Source of the DNA: Thermoanaerobaculia bacterium
GTDB lineage: Bacteria > Bacteroidota > Bacteroidia > Chitinophagales > Saprospiraceae
Direction of reading: 5' to 3'
Assembly (NCBI GenBank): GCA_023151335.1
Contig: JAKLJF010000288.1
Coordinates: forward strand, 1-6,623
DNA: 6,623 nt
Shown here: in pieces, positions 1-6,623 of the stretch
Numbering within the stretch: position 1 is the stretch's first letter
Layout of the letters: each line of letters opens with the position of its first letter
The notes under the pieces: generated by a model
What the model saw: only the letters and a program-made list of their open reading frames with translations
The model's database searches: none
Told to the model about the DNA's origin: nothing
Translations under genes and position numbers: made by a program

Positions 1-105
1 TTTTGCCCAAACCGATTCGGAATGGATGAATTCTGACATATGCCATATATTTAGCGGTATAAAGGTTTGCTTCTTTTATTGTCTGCAAACTTAAATCCAC
101 AAACC
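1..105. other. Leader region upstream of the SusC gene
   Basis: This short non-coding stretch is AT-rich from about 35 onward. Forward frame 1 is open from the window edge to a TGA at 34-36, and frame 2 is open from the edge to a TAA near 96. Either could be the tail of an upstream gene, but only 11 to about 31 codons are visible and no recognisable protein end is seen, so no CDS is called. The SusC reading frame also extends back to a TTG at 67. The intervening 13 codons precede the real signal peptide and look like untranslated leader. No tRNA, terminator hairpin or strong inverted repeat was found. Confidence 0.5.
46..53 (+). promoter_or_regulatory. Candidate Bacteroidota -7 promoter element (weak)
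   Basis: The bases TATATTTA match the Bacteroidota -7 consensus TAnnTTTG at all but the last position and lie about 50 bases before the SusC ATG. A second candidate, AAGGTTTG at 62-69, also has one mismatch (the first base). Neither has a clear TTTG-type -33 element at the usual 19-21 base spacing, so the assignment is tentative. A promoter is expected somewhere here if the SusCD pair begins its own operon, but the region is AT-rich enough for such matches to arise by chance. Confidence 0.25.
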
Positions 106-3100
106 ATGCAGCGAAAACTCCTCCTCTTTTTTTTCGGATTCTTTTATTGGACTACCATTCACGCTCAGCGCACCGTCATTGGTACCGTCACCGACCCGCA
201 AGGCGAACCCGTGGTGGGCGCTACCGTGACGATGAAAGGCGCCGCCGGCGGAGCCATAACCGACACACGCGGGCGTTTTTCGCTGCAGATGCCCGAGGGC
301 GTGAACACGCTCGTCGTTCGCTGCACAGGCTACGCCGTACAGGAAGTGACCGCGGAGCCGGGCGTGCCCGCTGATATCCGGCTGACGCAGGAAGGGGTAC
401 AACTGCCGGAAACGGTGATCACGGCGCTGAATATTCCGCGGGAAGAACGCACCATTTCGGCCGCGGTGCAAACCATCAGCGGCGAACAGATCAACGCTAT
501 CCGGCCGCTGGATTTGAACGCCGCCCTGGCCGGAAAACTGGCAGGAGTGCAGGTGCGCGGGCAATCGGGGATATTTCTGGATGGGCGTTTTTCCACGCTT
601 CGTGTGCGGGGCGAAGGGGCTTTCTTTGCATCAGGCGGGCCGATATATGTCATCGATGGAACCGTTTCCTCCTGGCTGGATGTTCCAATGGACGATATTG
701 AGTCGATCTCCTTGTTAAAAGGACCGAATGCAACCTCCCTGTACGGCGCCGACGGCGCAGGAGGCGTACTAATGATTACGACCAAAAAAGCGAAAGCCGG
801 CAGTAGCGGCATTGTATTTAACCAGAGCACTTCCGCGGATCGGGTGTACGTGCTCCCCGAGTATCAAAACCTCTATGCCGGCGGCGCTGTCGCCAATCTG
901 ATTCCGTTTGTTTGGGAGTCATACATGCCGGAATCCTGGAAAGTTTTCGAAGGAAAATACTACCACGATTATGCCAACGATGCCAGTTGGGGCCCCCGGA
1001 TGGAAGGGCAGGAGTATATTCCCTGGTACGCCTGGTATGAAGGAACGCCCTATTTTGGCAAAACAACCCAACTCAAGCCTCAGCCCGATAACGTCCGGGA
1101 TTTTTACGCCACAGGCATCATTGCCAACACCAGCCTGAGTTTTTACCACGGCGCACGGGGCATTTCCAATACCGTCACTTTTGCGCACAATCACCGCGGC
1201 GGTCTGCTACCCAATTCGGATCAAAATTATTTCTACCTGACCCTGCGCCCTTCCTTTGATCTGGGGAAATATTTTACTCTTTTCGCCAACCTCAATTTTA
1301 ACGATGTGAAATCAAAAGGGGTTTACGAAGATACCTACGCCAACCATAGTTCAGGCAATTTCAATGCCTGGTTCCACCGACACCTCGACATGAACATCAT
1401 CCGGGAATTGCAGGGATTGACAACCCCCGACGGTGTGCTGGCCAGTTGGAACCACGGCAACCCGCAAGCCTATCAGAAAAGCCCGAAGCATTTTTACGGC
1501 GCGAGTTACTGGTACAATTTCTACGATTTTTTCAAGAGCCGCACTGCCGAAAACGGCGGGCGTTATTTCAACGGCGATATCAACCTGGTCTTTCGTGCCG
1601 ATAAACATTTTCAGGTGAAAGGAACCTACCGCAGGCTGCAACAGCATTATTATTCGGAACGGAAGTTTTCCAATGCTTTGGAAAACAGCACGGTAAACAA
1701 CCTCGGCGGATACCTTGATTACCGCTCCCGTTATTCACTTTATTCTTCGACTTCCCTGCTTGAGTACACGGAAGTGCTGATTTCCTACAACAACCGCTGG
1801 CAGCACTTTTCCGTCGATGCCAATGCCGGCGCCAATTTCCGGCGGCAACGCGGCGAATCTACTTCGGGCTCTACCAACGGCGGCCTGGTAGAACCGGATA
1901 TCTATGCCTTTGACAACTCCGTTAATCCACCCGATTTTAGCGTATACAAAGATCCCGGCAAAACGGATACCCGTACGATTTTTATCCGGGGTGCACTGGG
2001 CTACAGGGATTTGATTTATGTGGATTGGTCGCTGCGCAAAGACTGGTTTGCCTACTTGGTGAAAGGCCGGAATACCTACGAATACCCTTCGGCCGGCCTC
2101 TCCTTTATCGTCAGCGAACTCCTTCCGCGCGATCGTGTAATATCATACGCCAAACTGCGCTTCAACTGGGGCAGAGTCGGGAACCTTGTAGCCGTCAACG
2201 ACATTCCGCTTTATACGACTTTGGGCAGGGGTATTTTCAATGGAAAAGAAGTAAGTACTATTGCCGACGTCCAGGTAGAGCCGAGTCTCAAGCCTTCGGT
2301 CACCAATAGCGCCGAGGGCGGCTTCGATTTAAAACTGTTCAAAAACCGCTTTGGCGCCGCCCTGACTTTTTACCGGCAGGTAAAAACCAATGAGACCCTG
2401 ACCGTACCCGTCAGCGGCGCCAGCGGCTACACCGCCAAGCGCATCAACACAGGGAAGATAGTGCGTTCGGGCCTGGAGTTTACGTTTAACGCCACACCGC
2501 TGCAAAGCCGGCAGTTCCAATGGATGATTGCCCTGAACGGCGCACCAAAGGCAAAAAACCAGATCGAAGAACTGGCGCCCGGTATCGAGGCGCTGACTAT
2601 CGGATTTTCGTCGTTTTCCAACTCTGCCGGTGTTACCCTGGTGCAAAAAGAAGGCGAATCCTGGGGGCAACTCCGGGGCGGAGGTATTCAAACGCTCGAC
2701 GGCCAGCCCGTGGTGGATGAAAACGGGTTATACGTTCGGGAACCCAATAAAAATTTCGGCAGCGTAATACCCGATTTTACGGGAGGGATGCAAAACAACC
2801 TGCGGTACGGCCCATTTGAATTTTACTGCAATATCGATTTTCAATCGGGCGGGAAATATTTCTCCCTAACGGAGTTATGGGGGAATTACTCCGGCATATT
2901 CGCGTCCACGGCCGCTGTCAACGATCGCGGCAAAAACGTGCGTGACCCGGTAAGCGACGGCGGCGGCGTGCGTGTGACCGGCGTATTGGCCGACGGTACG
3001 CCCGTGGACCGCTATGTGGAAGCATACCCGTATTTCCACCAGTTCCGAAACCGGGGCATTGCCGAACCCTACATACACTCCCTTTCTTTTGTAAAACTGC

Positions 3101-3312
3101 GCGAGATCAGCCTGCGCTACACCCTGCCCTTGAAAAAATGGGGCTGGAAGCGCGTACACGAGCTTTCCGTGGCCGCGGTAGCCCAAAACCCCTGGTTGAT
3201 TTATGCCGGATACCGAGACTTCGATCCCTCTGAAATCGCCTTTGCCTACGGTGAAAACGGCCAGTTTCCAAGTATGCGCTCCTTTGGATTCAACCTCCGG
3301 TTCAAACTTTAA
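106..3312 (+). CDS. SusC/RagA-family TonB-linked outer membrane receptor
   Basis: This 1068-residue protein is a TonB-dependent outer membrane transporter. It is expected to form a 22-strand barrel that imports a ligand delivered by the SusD partner encoded next to it. The ATG at 106 is preferred over the in-frame TTG at 67 because it directly opens a good signal peptide: MQRK, a Phe/Leu-rich core, and a cut near HAQ (residues 19-21). A carboxypeptidase-regulatory-like domain follows (about 23-98, with GTVTDPQGEPVVGATV). Next come a TonB-box-like LPETVITALNI (100-110) and the plug (about 117-225), which contains the family signature GGPIYVIDG (177-185) and DIESISLLKGPNATSLYGA (197-215). The barrel carries other family hallmarks: LPEYQN and SWGPRMEG after the plug, LKPSVT near 728-733, FVKLREISLRY at 995-1005, and NPW...FDPSE near 1028-1043. 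It ends in an aromatic strand (FGFNLRFKL). Length is normal, with no N-terminal STN signalling domain and no frameshift. The substrate is not deducible. The family call is very secure. Confidence 0.97.
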   Translation: MQRKLLLFFFGFFYWTTIHAQRTVIGTVTDPQGEPVVGATVTMKGAAGGAITDTRGRFSLQMPEGVNTLVVRCTGYAVQEVTAEPGVPADIRLTQEGVQLPETVITALNIPREERTISAAVQTISGEQINAIRPLDLNAALAGKLAGVQVRGQSGIFLDGRFSTLRVRGEGAFFASGGPIYVIDGTVSSWLDVPMDDIESISLLKGPNATSLYGADGAGGVLMITTKKAKAGSSGIVFNQSTSADRVYVLPEYQNLYAGGAVANLIPFVWESYMPESWKVFEGKYYHDYANDASWGPRMEGQEYIPWYAWYEGTPYFGKTTQLKPQPDNVRDFYATGIIANTSLSFYHGARGISNTVTFAHNHRGGLLPNSDQNYFYLTLRPSFDLGKYFTLFANLNFNDVKSKGVYEDTYANHSSGNFNAWFHRHLDMNIIRELQGLTTPDGVLASWNHGNPQAYQKSPKHFYGASYWYNFYDFFKSRTAENGGRYFNGDINLVFRADKHFQVKGTYRRLQQHYYSERKFSNALENSTVNNLGGYLDYRSRYSLYSSTSLLEYTEVLISYNNRWQHFSVDANAGANFRRQRGESTSGSTNGGLVEPDIYAFDNSVNPPDFSVYKDPGKTDTRTIFIRGALGYRDLIYVDWSLRKDWFAYLVKGRNTYEYPSAGLSFIVSELLPRDRVISYAKLRFNWGRVGNLVAVNDIPLYTTLGRGIFNGKEVSTIADVQVEPSLKPSVTNSAEGGFDLKLFKNRFGAALTFYRQVKTNETLTVPVSGASGYTAKRINTGKIVRSGLEFTFNATPLQSRQFQWMIALNGAPKAKNQIEELAPGIEALTIGFSSFSNSAGVTLVQKEGESWGQLRGGGIQTLDGQPVVDENGLYVREPNKNFGSVIPDFTGGMQNNLRYGPFEFYCNIDFQSGGKYFSLTELWGNYSGIFASTAAVNDRGKNVRDPVSDGGGVRVTGVLADGTPVDRYVEAYPYFHQFRNRGIAEPYIHSLSFVKLREISLRYTLPLKKWGWKRVHELSVAAVAQNPWLIYAGYRDFDPSEIAFAYGENGQFPSMRSFGFNLRFKL

Positions 3313-3324
3313 AACTGCACCGCT

Positions 3325-4767
3325 ATGAAAAATATCGTTTTTCTGCTGCCGCGCACGATTTGCATTGCCGTCCTGTTTGCATCCTGTCATTGGGACGATA
3401 TCGGCGAACCGGACACCGAGATCAAACCCGGTACCGCCACTTTACCGGTGACCGCCCATTTACTGACCAATGCCCAGGCGCAAATGCTCCGGGCCGATGC
3501 CATAAGCGGGTTGTATTGCCAGTATTTTACGCGTGTGCAATATACCGACCTGGCTTTGTATGCTTACTTCAACCGTGAATGGAGCGATGTGTATGCCGGG
3601 CCTTTGCTCGATCTGGAAACCATTATCAAACTGAACACTGATGTGGAAACCCGCGACCGGGTACTCGCTTCCGGTTCCAACAACAATCAGCTCGCCGCTG
3701 CCCGAATCCTGAAAGTGTACTATATGGCGCAGCTAACGGATACCTACGGCGATATTCCCTATTCGGAAGCTTTGAAAGGCAATCTGGCCCCCGGGTACGA
3801 CCCGCAGGCGGAAGTTTACCGATCTTTGCTTACAGAACTGAAAGAAGCAGTCGAACAATTCGACAACGGCCCGGCGCCCGAAGGCGATGTGCTCTGGAAC
3901 GGACGCATTGAAGCCTGGCAAAAATTTGCCAATTCCCTGAGACTGATCCTGGCCTTGCGCATTTCAAAAGCCGACCCTTCGCTCGCGATGGCGGAATGTA
4001 ACGCGGCCTTGCAAGCGGAAGGAGGCCTGATAGAGAACCCGGAAGACGCCGTGATCTTATTTCCCGACGGGTTGAGCAATTTCGTCAATCCCTGGCCTAA
4101 CGTCTCCGGCTTCGATTTTTATGCTATCAGCAAAACGATCGTGGACATTATGGATGGTTCCGTGCCCGATCCGCGTCTCTCTTGTTTCGGACTGCCCAAC
4201 GACCAGGGAAAGGTGATCGGCGTGCCCTACGGATTGACCAACGATTCCGTGGCGGCATTCACGCTCCAGCATCCCGATTGGTCGTACATATTCAGCGATG
4301 GCTGGTATGGTTCGACTATCCCGTTCTTTGTCCTGACGCCGGCCCACGTATACCTTGCCCGCGCCGAGGCCGCCCAACGCGGTTGGACCAGTGAAGATGC
4401 GGAAACCTTATACCGTGCCGGTATCCGGACATCATGGGAACAATGGAAGGTATTCGATCAAAACCTTTTCGATGCCTATATGGATCGCGCGGATGTATCG
4501 CTGGCAGGAGGCGATGCGCTGCAAAGAATTGGCACACAGCGCTGGATCGCGTATTTCCCCGACGGCCTGCAAGGCTGGTGCGAGTGGCGGCGAACCGGCT
4601 TTCCGGCGCTACAACCCACACCCTGGGCTTTGAACGTAAGCGGCCAGATACCCCGCCGGTACATTTACCCCAACTCGGAACAAAATCTGAACCGGGCAGC
4701 ATACGAGGCTGCCATCGCGCGTATGGGCGGCGGCCGCGACGATGTAAGGATGTGGTGGGATAAATAA
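3325..4767 (+). CDS. SusD/RagB-family outer membrane lipoprotein (SusD-like_2 type)
   Basis: This 480-residue surface lipoprotein is the substrate-binding lid of the SusC transporter encoded 12 bases upstream. The spacing implies cotranscription and probably coupled translation. The N terminus is a type II signal peptide with lipobox FASC, lipidated at Cys21. It is followed by HWDDIGE, and acidic residues just after the lipid Cys resemble the Bacteroidota surface-export signal. Family marks are the helical segment KVYYMAQL followed by TDTYGDIPYSEAL (138-149), YLARAEAAQRGW (343-354) from a TPR-like helical pair, QRWIAYFPDGLQGWCEWRRTG (405-425) and IPRRYIYPNSEQNLN (442-456). This motif set fits the SusD-like_2 branch (nutrient-binding outer membrane lipoprotein) better than classical starch SusD. 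Length is typical and the gene is intact. Like its partner it gives no direct clue to the ligand; members of the wider family bind glycans or peptides. Confidence 0.96.
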   Translation: MKNIVFLLPRTICIAVLFASCHWDDIGEPDTEIKPGTATLPVTAHLLTNAQAQMLRADAISGLYCQYFTRVQYTDLALYAYFNREWSDVYAGPLLDLETIIKLNTDVETRDRVLASGSNNNQLAAARILKVYYMAQLTDTYGDIPYSEALKGNLAPGYDPQAEVYRSLLTELKEAVEQFDNGPAPEGDVLWNGRIEAWQKFANSLRLILALRISKADPSLAMAECNAALQAEGGLIENPEDAVILFPDGLSNFVNPWPNVSGFDFYAISKTIVDIMDGSVPDPRLSCFGLPNDQGKVIGVPYGLTNDSVAAFTLQHPDWSYIFSDGWYGSTIPFFVLTPAHVYLARAEAAQRGWTSEDAETLYRAGIRTSWEQWKVFDQNLFDAYMDRADVSLAGGDALQRIGTQRWIAYFPDGLQGWCEWRRTGFPALQPTPWALNVSGQIPRRYIYPNSEQNLNRAAYEAAIARMGGGRDDVRMWWDK

Positions 4768-4861
4768 ACTCTAAGCAGGTTGATTTTAAAATAAATATCC
4801 CGCAGGGCTGGGCGAGCTAGACTCTGTGATTCCGCTCATTCATTGCAAAATATCTAAACCG
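4768..4861. other. Intergenic gap between the SusD gene and the TPR gene
   Basis: The 94 bases contain no ORF of note. The first third is AT-rich and includes a perfect 10-base palindrome, ATTTTAAAAT, at 4783-4792. A GC-richer patch follows (about 4799-4817) with only a 3-bp CCC-GCA-GGG foldback. No GC-rich stem followed by a T run is present, so a rho-independent terminator cannot be called. No good TAnnTTTG element was found. The size of the gap, compared with 12 bases between the first two genes, suggests but does not prove that the downstream gene is transcribed separately. Confidence 0.5.
4783..4792. repeat. Short perfect AT palindrome
   Basis: ATTTTAAAAT reads the same on both strands. 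It lies 15 bases after the SusD stop codon and 69 bases before the next start. It could be a protein-binding site or simply a chance AT-rich palindrome; the flanks do not extend the symmetry by more than weak pairs. It is recorded because it is the only clear symmetry in this gap. Confidence 0.3.
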
Positions 4862-6623
4862 ATGAAAAAGACTATCCGATATATTATATCAGGCGCTTTT
4901 TTGCTTATCTGTTTATCTGTGCAATCACAGGTAAATGATATCCGATATTACCGCCACCGGGCCGATAGTTTAATTGGAGTACTTGAACGACCCGATCTAC
5001 CAAGGGATACGGCTTATTGGGCCATGCTGTTGGACAGTTTATCCTGGACCATCTATAACCTAGAAACTGCGATTTGCAGCCGAGAACAGGTACATGGATA
5101 CTGGGATGGATGGCCGCAACACTTTGATTCGCTAAATGCTAAGAAGTTGGTACAAATAGCGTCAGTCATTGTTCCGTATGAGGACAAACAAGATGAATTG
5201 AATGCTAAAAAATTGGGCTTTCTGCACCCGCTGTATTACCAGTACGCCATTTGGCAAGGCACGATATATTTTGAATCGCGCTGGCAAAAATTGCCTCAAC
5301 GTATCACGCAAGTTGCCGACGCATTCATTCAAACAGTGGAAAGATTGAAGGCCGAAAGCGACAGTGCACGCATCGTTTCTCTGATAGACAGTCTTTGGTC
5401 TTTCACTGGATTTATTCGAAATCATTATGGTGGAACTATTTATGACACCTTGTCTGGCCCTGTTATGCTAAAAACAAAAGCATTGACTGAGAAAAAACTG
5501 GGGAAGACGCCCTTGGCATATCGCTCTATTCTCTTCGAAACAATAAATCTGTCGGATGCTGATCTTGCACGGGCGGAAGCAGTGCTAACCAAATCCCTTT
5601 GGCAATACAAATCCGCAGGTTTAGAAAACACATGGCTTCCGTATAAAAAATCTGCCTGTGCTTTGATTGCGCTTTATAAAAAAGCAGGCCGTTATAGCGA
5701 TTGGGCAACTGTTCTGGACGATCTTTACGAGGCAACCAAAATATACAATCCGCAGGGGTTGATGGCCCAAGACATGGTCGGTATCGAAGACTTTACCGAC
5801 TGGCAGGATTTTGCCTCAAATTTCCATCAACTCGGCAGGATGTTCGCTCAAAAAGTTTATAACTATGAGAAATCTATTGAATACTATGAAAAATCGCTTG
5901 AGGTGACGAATCGGTACGGTGGCAATCAACCGGTCGCTGAATCTTACAAAAACAGTTCGGAGTTTCAATTAGCCTGGGCTTACCATTCGATGGATCGGAT
6001 TGACCTGGCTGATCCGATCTTTGAAAAAAACTTAAACAATGGAAACAGGTTGAGCGAGGTTGCTGACTATTATCTGGCAACTCAACGTCCGCGTAAGGCG
6101 GAAATTTGCCTGCTAAAATCGTTAAAAAAATCCCAGCCGGCATCGGCCCAGTTTTTATGGCAATTGAAAAGATTGGCCTGGGTGTACAAAACCGACGCTC
6201 AGTTTGAAAAAGCGGATTCTGTTTTGATTGAAATTATTTCAAATATAGAAAAACAGCATAAAACAGAAAGCAGAATTTACTGTATGGCCCTAAGGGATTT
6301 GGGTTTAGTGCGGTCTAACCAGGGAAATTTCAGGGAGGCAGAAACCTATCTCCTGCAAGCCGCGGAATCCCTTAAAAAAAAGTTGGAGGGTAAATCGATT
6401 ACGCCGCGACAATTTGGGAGCGGTTGGGAAGAAGGCAATCATCCGGATTATGCCGAATGTTTAAACTCTCTGGGAATTTTCTATAACACCTTGGGACAGT
6501 TTCAGAAAGCGGAACAATGTTACTTTACGGCTTTGGATATCCACCGGGAAATTCACCGGCAGGGCACTTTTTCACAGGACCGCGACATTGCCTTGCTACT
6601 GAACAATTTGGGCGTTACCTACT
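4862..6623 (+). CDS. Exported TPR-repeat protein, C-terminus beyond window (possible TPR-CHAT type)
   Basis: The reading frame is open from the ATG at 4862 to the window end, giving 587 codons plus one base with no stop, so the protein is truncated by the window edge. The start opens a Sec signal peptide (MKKTIRY, then a hydrophobic core, with a probable cut around VQSQ at 20-23). The Cys at 17 is not in a proper lipobox, so a periplasmic or exported soluble protein is likelier than a lipoprotein. Residues about 24-310 are helical-looking, rich in Trp and Tyr, and not recognised. From about 320 on, tetratricopeptide repeats appear. Their helix-A Leu-Gly/Ala pairs fall near 325, 371, 439, 481, 538 and 584, partly in the 42-residue period of long TPRs. 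The clearest unit is HPDYAECLNSLG...YNTLGQFQKAEQCY (527-551), and NNLGVTY (581-587) begins another. In Bacteroidota, such long-TPR exported proteins often end in a CHAT caspase-like domain or a histidine-kinase/regulator module. Neither is visible here, so function remains open. Base composition is lower in GC than the SusCD genes. Confidence 0.9.
   Translation, partial: MKKTIRYIISGAFLLICLSVQSQVNDIRYYRHRADSLIGVLERPDLPRDTAYWAMLLDSLSWTIYNLETAICSREQVHGYWDGWPQHFDSLNAKKLVQIASVIVPYEDKQDELNAKKLGFLHPLYYQYAIWQGTIYFESRWQKLPQRITQVADAFIQTVERLKAESDSARIVSLIDSLWSFTGFIRNHYGGTIYDTLSGPVMLKTKALTEKKLGKTPLAYRSILFETINLSDADLARAEAVLTKSLWQYKSAGLENTWLPYKKSACALIALYKKAGRYSDWATVLDDLYEATKIYNPQGLMAQDMVGIEDFTDWQDFASNFHQLGRMFAQKVYNYEKSIEYYEKSLEVTNRYGGNQPVAESYKNSSEFQLAWAYHSMDRIDLADPIFEKNLNNGNRLSEVADYYLATQRPRKAEICLLKSLKKSQPASAQFLWQLKRLAWVYKTDAQFEKADSVLIEIISNIEKQHKTESRIYCMALRDLGLVRSNQGNFREAETYLLQAAESLKKKLEGKSITPRQFGSGWEEGNHPDYAECLNSLGIFYNTLGQFQKAEQCYFTALDIHREIHRQGTFSQDRDIALLLNNLGVTY

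Noticed and set aside
67..105. Extended SusC start at TTG 67 adding 13 residues
   Set aside because: The extension would place a second hydrophobic stretch and a Pro/Gln/Asn segment ahead of an otherwise perfect signal peptide that starts at the ATG at 106.
330..830. 166-residue reverse-strand open frame inside the SusC gene
   Set aside because: It is opposite a strongly conserved receptor coding region, has Ser/Pro/Arg-rich composition typical of an antisense shadow, and shows no recognisable domain. The same holds for the other reverse-strand frames in the first two genes.
2875..3390. 171-residue reverse-strand open frame overlapping the SusC/SusD junction
   Set aside because: It overlaps the conserved SusC C-terminus and the SusD signal peptide on the other strand and has no recognisable motif, so it is a shadow of GC-rich coding sequence.
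4799..4817. Possible rho-independent terminator after the SusD gene
   Set aside because: Only a 3-bp CCC/GGG pairing can be formed and no T run follows it.
6124..6381. A-runs (A7 at 6124-6130, A8 at 6374-6381) as programmed frameshift sites in the TPR gene
   Set aside because: The zero frame stays open and TPR-like on both sides of each run, and the runs are explained by consecutive Lys codons in an AT-rich gene.
4862..6623. TPR-CHAT partner of a type III-E CRISPR effector (Craspase-like)
   Set aside because: There is no CRISPR array and no cas gene in the window, and the protein has a Sec signal peptide, which does not fit a cytosolic CRISPR protease. The CHAT domain itself is not visible.

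Overview
The window reads as Bacteroidota chromosomal DNA. The two complete genes are an outer-membrane nutrient-uptake pair of the SusC/SusD (RagA/RagB) type, an arrangement essentially confined to that phylum. No strong Shine-Dalgarno sequence precedes the starts, which is also usual there. The moderate-to-high GC of the SusCD part and the style of the third gene (an exported protein with long TPR repeats) would suit a Saprospiria, Chitinophagia or Cytophagia-type environmental member. The genus cannot be set from this sequence. All genes are on the + strand.

Layout: 1-105 is a short leader with a weak candidate Bacteroidota promoter and possibly the last codons of an upstream gene. 106-3312 is a full-length SusC/RagA TonB-dependent receptor (1068 aa). 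After 12 bases comes 3325-4767, a full-length SusD/RagB lipoprotein (480 aa) of the SusD-like_2 type. 4768-4861 is a 94-base intergenic gap with an AT palindrome but no convincing terminator. 4862 to the window end is the first 587 codons of an exported TPR-repeat protein that runs off the edge.

How they work together: the SusD lipoprotein should sit as a lid over the extracellular face of the SusC barrel. Together they bind a ligand and import it across the outer membrane using TonB/ExbBD energy. No glycoside hydrolase, peptidase, sulfatase or ECF sigma/anti-sigma pair is visible, so the substrate (glycan or peptide) cannot be assigned. The third gene has clearly lower GC and a separating gap. 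It is probably a separate transcription unit rather than part of the uptake system. Its C-terminal part, which would decide its function (for example a CHAT protease domain), lies outside the window.

Nothing here is a clear new system. The points most worth following are the identity of the truncated TPR protein and the composition break in front of it.
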